Assembly: GCA_011390435.1 (NCBI GenBank)
Contig: JAABSK010000134.1
Coordinates: 1-7,259, forward strand
From: Desulfobacteraceae bacterium
GTDB lineage: Bacteria; Desulfobacterota; Desulfobacteria; Desulfobacterales; Desulfobacteraceae
Reading direction: 5' to 3'
Length of the DNA stretch: 7,259 bases
The position numbers were made by a program, and so were the translations under genes. Shown piece after piece: positions 1 to 4,606 of this stretch; the first letter of the stretch is position 1; each line of letters starts with the position of its first letter. Under the pieces are notes generated by a model. It was not told the origin of the DNA. It made no database searches and saw nothing but the letters and a program-made list of their open reading frames with translations.

Positions 1-28
1 GCCGGGCGGGGGGCTCGCCTAAATGCAA
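1..28. other. GC-rich flank downstream of the last gene
   Basis: Positions 1-20 contain 18 G/C bases, much richer than the rest of the window. Read on the minus strand just after the cohesin gene's stop, this stretch can form only a short GGCG/CGCC stem before it is cut by the window edge. It could be the start of a terminator hairpin or of a dispersed GC-rich intergenic repeat; too little is visible to decide. Confidence 0.25.
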
Positions 29-790
29 TTACGGCTGCGGATTTTTGATGGTTTCCTCCAGGCCTTTCACTGCTTCTTCCATACCGATCCTGCCGTCTTC
101 ATTGACATCTGCCTCAACAGAAATTAATTCCTGGGGCTGTCTGGACAGTGTTTTTAAAACCAGGATCACATCATTCAGATCAATGGTCTTGCTCTGATCC
201 ACATCACCTGTCCAATCCCAGTTTTGAACATCCACTACCAGTTCACCCGAGGTTGCGCTGACAATATCCTGATTCAGAGAGTCTCTCAGCCCGATCTGGT
301 TGACCGTGAAGGTTGTATCGCCGGTATCTTTGGAACGGAAAAAAACAGACAGCGAAAGGGTCTGGGATGATGTGGAAACGCCACTGACATTTCCATACCT
401 GGACAGGCCAATCACCAGTTTTCCAGGGACATCGTCTTCCAGCGCCATTTTCAGGTGTGTGGGGTCTGTCCCGTCATTGTTCAGAAGGCTGCCTTCAATG
501 ACTTTTGCCTGAATTCCGGCCGTTGCCGGGTCTGCGTCAACCAGTTCGAGCGCATCTGGCGGATAAACCAGGTCAAAGGCGATGCCATACAGATCGCTGA
601 CACCGTCGACCATGATATCCACACGGAACTCCCCTCCCAGATACTGGGTGGTTTCGGCGGTGATCAGAACATCAGTCGCTGCCCTTGCAGATATGGGATA
701 AACCAGGATCAGGGACAGGATCAGCCATATCTGCCATGATACTCTCTGATTCTGGCTTTTTTTGTGTGTTGCTGCGGATTGTCCTTGCAT
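29..790 (-). CDS. Secreted cohesin-domain protein with C-terminal dockerin-like EF-hand pair
   Basis: This is a 253-residue protein. Residues 15-37 form a signal peptide (R16, IWLILSLILV, cleavage motif ARA/A). Residues 40-188 fit a cohesin beta-sandwich: FRVDIMVDGVSDLYGIAFDL, then YPPDALELVDA, then KLVIGLSRYGNVSGV, then LSLSVFFRSKDTG, then a GELVVDV end strand. Residues 194-247 are a dockerin type I-like pair of calcium loops: D196, D198, S200, D204 and D207 in loop 1 (DVDQSKTIDLNDV), and D228, N230, D232 and E239 in loop 2 (DVNEDGRIGMEEA), each followed by a short helix. Cohesin and dockerin bind each other with high affinity in cellulosomes; here one chain carries both, so it could chain together or bind other dockerin/cohesin proteins. 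No glycoside hydrolase is in the window. The ATG at 790 has AGAGGA (798-803) in the 19-bp gap after the FlgD-Ig gene. It is the last gene seen. The domain calls are good; the binding specificity is unknown. Confidence 0.85.
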   Translation of the reverse strand: MQGQSAATHKKSQNQRVSWQIWLILSLILVYPISARAATDVLITAETTQYLGGEFRVDIMVDGVSDLYGIAFDLVYPPDALELVDADPATAGIQAKVIEGSLLNNDGTDPTHLKMALEDDVPGKLVIGLSRYGNVSGVSTSSQTLSLSVFFRSKDTGDTTFTVNQIGLRDSLNQDIVSATSGELVVDVQNWDWTGDVDQSKTIDLNDVILVLKTLSRQPQELISVEADVNEDGRIGMEEAVKGLEETIKNPQP

Positions 791-809
791 TGTTTTATCC
801 TCTTATCGC

Positions 810-1967
810 TTAATTGTTGACATTGATATAAAATGAGTAAGATCCCACCTGTCCGGTCAGACTGGCCTGATTCACGGTGATGAAACGTTCTCCATTTGAC
901 AGTCTCCGGGTATCCAGTGTGTATGTATAGGGTGTATATGCATGCTCTTCTTCATCAAACCGCTGATTGTCCACAAAGAGTATAATTTCGTGCCGGGTTT
1001 CGTTAAACAGATACAGGCTTTCCGGCGCGACAACCACCAGCAGTTTGATTTCGCCGGACACAGTGGTCAATGGCTTTTCTGCAAGACCGGTGGATGTATC
1101 ATCAGCCAGATATACGGTAAACACAGGAGAAACATTCAACGCCCGCCGGACCAGGGACTGGGAAGAAATTCCCTCATCAATGCGCTGCATAATGGACCGT
1201 CGGGTGGATTGATAATTCAGAAGTTCATTTTCCGGTGGCGGCAGTGTTTTCTGGTAGTCCAGATAATTATCACTGCTTTCCTGAACAATCACGGCGTTGT
1301 TGGCAAGGGCAAATCCTTCGATGTAAACATGTCCGCCAGGTTGATCCATGACACGAATTCGCCCGGTTTCATCCAGACCATCCCAGGAATACACATGCGC
1401 TCCGGCAGGCATGGGCTGCCAGTTTAACAGCGTCTTGAGCAAAGGCCCTTTATGAATTCCTGCCCGCAGGCTGATCCGGGAGGGCTGTGAAAGTGTATAG
1501 GTAATGGTTACGTCGTTTTCAGGTTTTCGGATATCATGGATATAAACATCACTGACAGCACCGCCGGATGTTGCGGTTGGGTCATAAATCACCTGTGTAC
1601 CGTCCGCATCAACTGCCTGGATTCCAAACAGGTATGCTTCATTGGGGACCATCTGGCCTGACGTATCCATTCCATCCCAGAAAACAGTGTTGATGCCTGC
1701 GGGCATGGGCTGATCAGCAATCAGACGCTGAACCACGTTATAATCGGGTGTGTATACCTGAACCGTTGTCTTTGCGGATTTGTTAAGCGAAAAAGACAAT
1801 TTGATTCTCTCACCGGGTTTGAGTGTATTTTTGTCCACCTGTACATCCCCGATGGCTAAATCAGCGGCCATGATCGTTGCAGTGGTAAACATGGCACTTG
1901 CCATCAGAAACAACAAAGCAATTGATATCAGCCGGAATCCTGTCAGCAGACTGGCGGTGTAATTCAT
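810..1967 (-). CDS. Secreted protein with two FlgD-type Ig domains and a C-terminal Ig-like domain
   Basis: This is a 385-residue protein. Residues 1-34 look like a Sec signal peptide (R12, then ISIALLFLMASAMF, cleavage near TIMA/AD). Domain 1 (about 54-118) and domain 2 (about 152-220) repeat the FlgD_ig pattern: a strand (IKLSFSLN; VTITYTLS), then QPMPAG (86-91; 184-189), then WDGMDTSG and WDGLDETG. A linker rich in polar residues (225-280, including PPPENELLNY) leads to a third beta domain, about 300-385, with FVDNQRF, PYTYTLDTRRLSNGERFITV and a final INVNN. This resembles bacterial Ig folds of the Big_7 type. FlgD-type Ig domains occur outside flagella in many secreted proteins; no FlgD N-terminal hook-cap region is present, so this is not flagellar. 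The ATG at 1967 has AAGGGAG (1974-1980) with a 6-nt spacer and lies 31 bp after the propeller gene. The role is probably structural or adhesive. Confidence 0.82.
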   Translation of the reverse strand: MNYTASLLTGFRLISIALLFLMASAMFTTATIMAADLAIGDVQVDKNTLKPGERIKLSFSLNKSAKTTVQVYTPDYNVVQRLIADQPMPAGINTVFWDGMDTSGQMVPNEAYLFGIQAVDADGTQVIYDPTATSGGAVSDVYIHDIRKPENDVTITYTLSQPSRISLRAGIHKGPLLKTLLNWQPMPAGAHVYSWDGLDETGRIRVMDQPGGHVYIEGFALANNAVIVQESSDNYLDYQKTLPPPENELLNYQSTRRSIMQRIDEGISSQSLVRRALNVSPVFTVYLADDTSTGLAEKPLTTVSGEIKLLVVVAPESLYLFNETRHEIILFVDNQRFDEEEHAYTPYTYTLDTRRLSNGERFITVNQASLTGQVGSYSFYINVNN

Positions 1968-1998
1968 TTTTATCTCCCTTCTTTTATCCAGATATGGG

Positions 1999-2898
1999 TT
2001 ATTTTACCCAGAATGGCTGGCTGCATGTTTTTTGTAAGCGGGTGATCTGTCGTAACTGTTTACTGATCAAAGAAATCACCCATATTTCCCTGTTTCCGGT
2101 TCTGGCAGACACAAAGGCAAGTTCACTGCCATCCGGAGACCACACCGGATCTGCGTCAAATGACGGGTCCGTTGTGATCTGTTGACGGGTATTGTCTGAA
2201 AGCGTTAACACCCAGATATCATAATTGCCGTTTTGATTTGATGTATATGCAATCTGGTCTCCATTGGGCGACCAGACCGGCTGATAGGAATCTGCCAGAT
2301 CCTGTGTGACCAGACGAAAAGTCTGCTTTTCAAGATCCAGAATCCCAATTTCCTCAACAACGCCCAGTACACTGTCCCGCCGGAATTCAGCATACGTCAG
2401 CTGTTTTCCATCAGGTGAATATGACGGATAGATTCGCATGGGTGGATGTTCACTGATCTGAACAGGTCCCATCCAGACGTTTTCATGACGTTTCATCTGC
2501 CACAGTTCGCTTTGATCCGATGGCAGAACCCTATATTTTACAAACGCCAGTTCCTGTCCATCCGGCCGCCATGCAGGCTGGGTAAAAATTCCCTGCGGCA
2601 GCGGCAGCGGGGTTAAACCTGTGCCATCCGCATTCATCATCATCAGGGTCCGGTTGCTGTCGGCAAAAACGATCTGTTTTCCATCCGGCGACACCGCTGG
2701 AAACATTTCATCCGCTGATGTCCGGGTGATCTGCCGGAGCCCTTTCCCATCCGGCTGAATGGCCCAGAGGTCCCAGTTACCGGCAGAATTTGAAGTAAAC
2801 ACAATGGTGTCTCTCAAACGGGAGTCATCTGCCATTGCAAAACTGCAAAGCCATACAACAACGGAAAAGACAACAATCAGTTTAACGGTTTTTGGCAT
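1999..2898 (-). CDS. Secreted TolB-like six-bladed beta-propeller (PD40/WD40-like repeats)
   Basis: With the ATG at 2898 the protein has 299 residues. Residues 1-23 are a Sec signal peptide (K3/K6 charge, LIVVFSVVVWLCSF core, AMA cleavage motif before DD). Six propeller blades follow at about 31-58, 75-97, 116-149, 166-198, 214-242 and 259-286. The PD40 turn recurs as SPDG 70-73, RPDG 111-114, SPDG 161-164, SPNG 210-213 and SPDG 254-257, each followed by a strand such as QIVFAD, ELAFVK, QLTYAE, QIAYTS or ELAFVS, then an IW/LW strand and a QIT end. The terminal QPFWVK looks like the closing strand that would pair with blade 1. TolB uses this fold for protein contacts in the periplasm, but the TolB N-terminal domain is absent and no tol/pal genes are nearby, so it should not be called TolB. 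A periplasmic or surface binding platform for a partner in the same gene train is the likely role; the ligand is unknown. Confidence 0.92.
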   Translation of the reverse strand: MPKTVKLIVVFSVVVWLCSFAMADDSRLRDTIVFTSNSAGNWDLWAIQPDGKGLRQITRTSADEMFPAVSPDGKQIVFADSNRTLMMMNADGTGLTPLPLPQGIFTQPAWRPDGQELAFVKYRVLPSDQSELWQMKRHENVWMGPVQISEHPPMRIYPSYSPDGKQLTYAEFRRDSVLGVVEEIGILDLEKQTFRLVTQDLADSYQPVWSPNGDQIAYTSNQNGNYDIWVLTLSDNTRQQITTDPSFDADPVWSPDGSELAFVSARTGNREIWVISLISKQLRQITRLQKTCSQPFWVK

Positions 2899-3937
2899 GC
2901 TGCGCTCCAGAAATAAGGTATTCAATCCGCTTTTTAAGCCTTTCCAGATAGGGTTGATGTGCCGGCTGGATATCCCTGTGTCTGAAACAGATAAAAATGG
3001 ATTGGGACGTCTGGGTCTGGAAATAGAGAATCCAGTTTTTCAATGTATTGGTAACGTGCCATTGGTCCCGATGCAGTTTGAGTTCACGGATATCTGAAAA
3101 CGAATACGAAGAAATGGTTGATTTAAAAAAGGTCATTGAATCTTCTGTTATTTTTTTCTGGCGGGCGTCAATTTCAAGGGATTTTTTAAATCCATTTTTA
3201 ACAATAAAACCCGCTAAAAAACTGATGGTCCAGGCCCCACCCATAATTGCTGAATAATTCAGTAAAGACCAGCCCGGATTTAATTCATCCAGAAAAATCA
3301 TCATGACCAGAAGCCCTGAAAAGGAAAACCCGAAAAACGGCACACCACAATACCAGAAAACAGACATTCCGGTATTCAAACGCAACACACCATTTTCATC
3401 GTTCAGGACAGTTGAAGCGGGCAAGGGCTGTTGCCCGGTATATCCATCCGGCAAAGCCGCTTCCATGGCCCGGGTCTGGCGCTGCCATCGCATCTCTTTA
3501 AAAATCATGGTGCCCGCCAGAAACAAAAACCCGGCAAACACCGTCATCAGCGCAAAACCATCCCTCACATACGCAGTGTTGATCACTGAAAGTTCCGGCT
3601 TATCAGGATGATACCAGACGGTAATCGCGTCACCCTCTTTCAACCCTCTGATGAAATAGGTATATCGTTTAATCGACCGTTCCCGCAAATGAAACTGGGT
3701 ATTGGTATATGTTCTATCCCCTGCTTTGTACTGATATTCCAGATAATAGCGCCATCGATTTTCTTCATCCCACCATCCTTTTGCCGATGCTTTCACCACC
3801 ACGCCTGTTACACTGGTCCAAAGATGCCGGACCTTCCATATCGTCATGGTTTGAAAGGCAAGAATCGCAAAGATCAGTCCGAAAATCACAACCACAACTT
3901 TAAATATTGGGCTGAATTTTTTGGGAGAATCGCTCAT
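2882..3937 (-). CDS. DUF3592-type polytopic membrane protein
   Basis: This is a 351-residue protein. Apolar segments at about 11-33, 126-146, 192-216 and 227-246 predict four membrane helices. Between helices 1 and 2, residues 40-120 match the DUF3592 pattern: W..VTGVVVKAS, then YYLEYQYKAGDRTYTN, then LKEGDAITVWYHPDKPELSV. The last 100 residues (250-351) are a beta-rich then basic soluble region (SLEIDARQKKI, FSDIRELKLHR, LERLKKRIEYL). The ATG at 3937 is preceded by AGGAG (3944-3948) with a 6-nt spacer, so the start is secure. It begins 24 bp after the RHS stop, and its own stop overlaps the next gene by 17 bp, so translation is probably coupled. DUF3592 has no assigned biochemical function. 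Its position directly behind an RHS tip is where immunity genes usually sit, so a membrane immunity role is possible; it could equally be an assembly factor or unrelated. Confidence 0.85.
   Translation of the reverse strand: MSDSPKKFSPIFKVVVVIFGLIFAILAFQTMTIWKVRHLWTSVTGVVVKASAKGWWDEENRWRYYLEYQYKAGDRTYTNTQFHLRERSIKRYTYFIRGLKEGDAITVWYHPDKPELSVINTAYVRDGFALMTVFAGFLFLAGTMIFKEMRWQRQTRAMEAALPDGYTGQQPLPASTVLNDENGVLRLNTGMSVFWYCGVPFFGFSFSGLLVMMIFLDELNPGWSLLNYSAIMGGAWTISFLAGFIVKNGFKKSLEIDARQKKITEDSMTFFKSTISSYSFSDIRELKLHRDQWHVTNTLKNWILYFQTQTSQSIFICFRHRDIQPAHQPYLERLKKRIEYLISGAQHAKNR
2905..2908 (-). promoter_or_regulatory. Shine-Dalgarno GGAG that decides the PD40 gene start
   Basis: GGAG lies 6 nt upstream of the ATG at 2898, inside the 3' end of the DUF3592 gene. 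It lies downstream of the alternative TTG at 2925, which has no purine-rich site of its own at the right distance. Starting at 2898 also places the signal peptide at the very N-terminus (MPKTVKLIVVF). Both facts favour ATG 2898 over TTG 2925. Confidence 0.8.
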
Positions 3938-3961
3938 TCACCGCTCCTGTTTTGTTCCACG

Positions 3962-4606
3962 CTACAACTTAAAGACCACATAGGGCCCGACTGATCCCGA
4001 TATTTCATAAAAAGTCTTTTCATAAGTGAATTTCCAGATACCAGCTGTTCCCTTGATTGCACCGGAAAGTCCTGCCCCTGCTTCCAGTGACAGATATCCG
4101 CCCTGAACCTTGAGACAGACTTCAACTGATCCGGTGACCCCGCCTGAAACATAGGCCTTGACCAGCGAGGAGTCCTTGTCCTCTTCAGCAAGGCCAAAAA
4201 GGGCCTCCAGCGTAAGGGCACCTTTAATGCAGCCTTTTCCAAAACCTGCATCATCACAATTGTCATATCCGCCGCTCAGGCTTCCGGAAAGCCCCCAGGA
4301 TACTTTTGCCACCAGCCCGATAAACCCTTTGGACTGAAACACCCACACATCAATATCCCAGGAAATTCCCCACGGGGTGTCAATATAGCCGGTATCACCG
4401 CTCCAGCCCACAGAAACTGCCAGCTCTTTGTTCACTACATATTGGCCGGCTTTTTGGGTTCCTTCTCCACAGCATTCTTTGCATTTCTGATATGAAACGC
4501 CGATGCTGCCACTGTCCATGTATTTGGATAAGAACTTTGGAATCAGTGATTTGACCTTATCAGCATCAAAAGACAGAGAATGTGAATCACAGGTTTTAAC
4601 AGATGT
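3962..4606 (-). other. Unique C-terminal tip domain of the RHS protein (candidate effector)
   Basis: The 214 residues after DPRG share no visible similarity to the repeats. The domain opens with a possible helical stretch (DADKVKSLIPKFLSKYM), then a CKECCGEG cluster, then many Gly/Ser/aromatic beta-like strands (ELAVSVGWSG, WGISWDIDVWVF, AKVSWGLSGSLSGGYD, GGYLSLEAGAGLSGAIKG), ending SVGPYVVFKL. Seven cysteines (887, 923, 926, 927, 998, 1007, 1045) lie here, against a single one (203) in the rest of the visible protein. I see no HNH, HINT, deaminase, ADP-ribosyltransferase or papain-like motif. Alternating polar/apolar glycine-rich strands would fit a beta-barrel pore-former or a structural/adhesive head. 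By eye, base composition does not break sharply from the core. Function is unknown; the effector role is inference from its position. Confidence 0.5.

Noticed and set aside
29..790. Cellulosome scaffoldin or cellulosomal enzyme
   Set aside because: There is a single cohesin and no carbohydrate-binding module or glycoside hydrolase in this protein or its neighbours.
942..1427. Plus-strand open frame of 161 codons
   Set aside because: It is antisense to the FlgD-Ig gene; the minus frame has a signal peptide, an SD and recognisable domains, the plus frame has none.
810..1967. Flagellar hook-cap protein FlgD
   Set aside because: Only the Ig-type repeats resemble FlgD; the protein has a signal peptide, two copies of the domain, no FlgD N-terminal region and no flagellar neighbours.
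1999..2898. TolB of the Tol-Pal system
   Set aside because: The protein has only the propeller, about 130 residues shorter than TolB, and lacks the N-terminal domain and tol/pal neighbours.
3934..4266. Minus-strand 110-codon frame spanning the RHS tip and the start of the DUF3592 gene, ending in an ATGA overlap
   Set aside because: It was considered as a small hidden immunity gene, but it lies in another frame inside the intact RHS tip, has no convincing SD, and its Arg/Pro/Trp-rich translation looks like an out-of-frame shadow.
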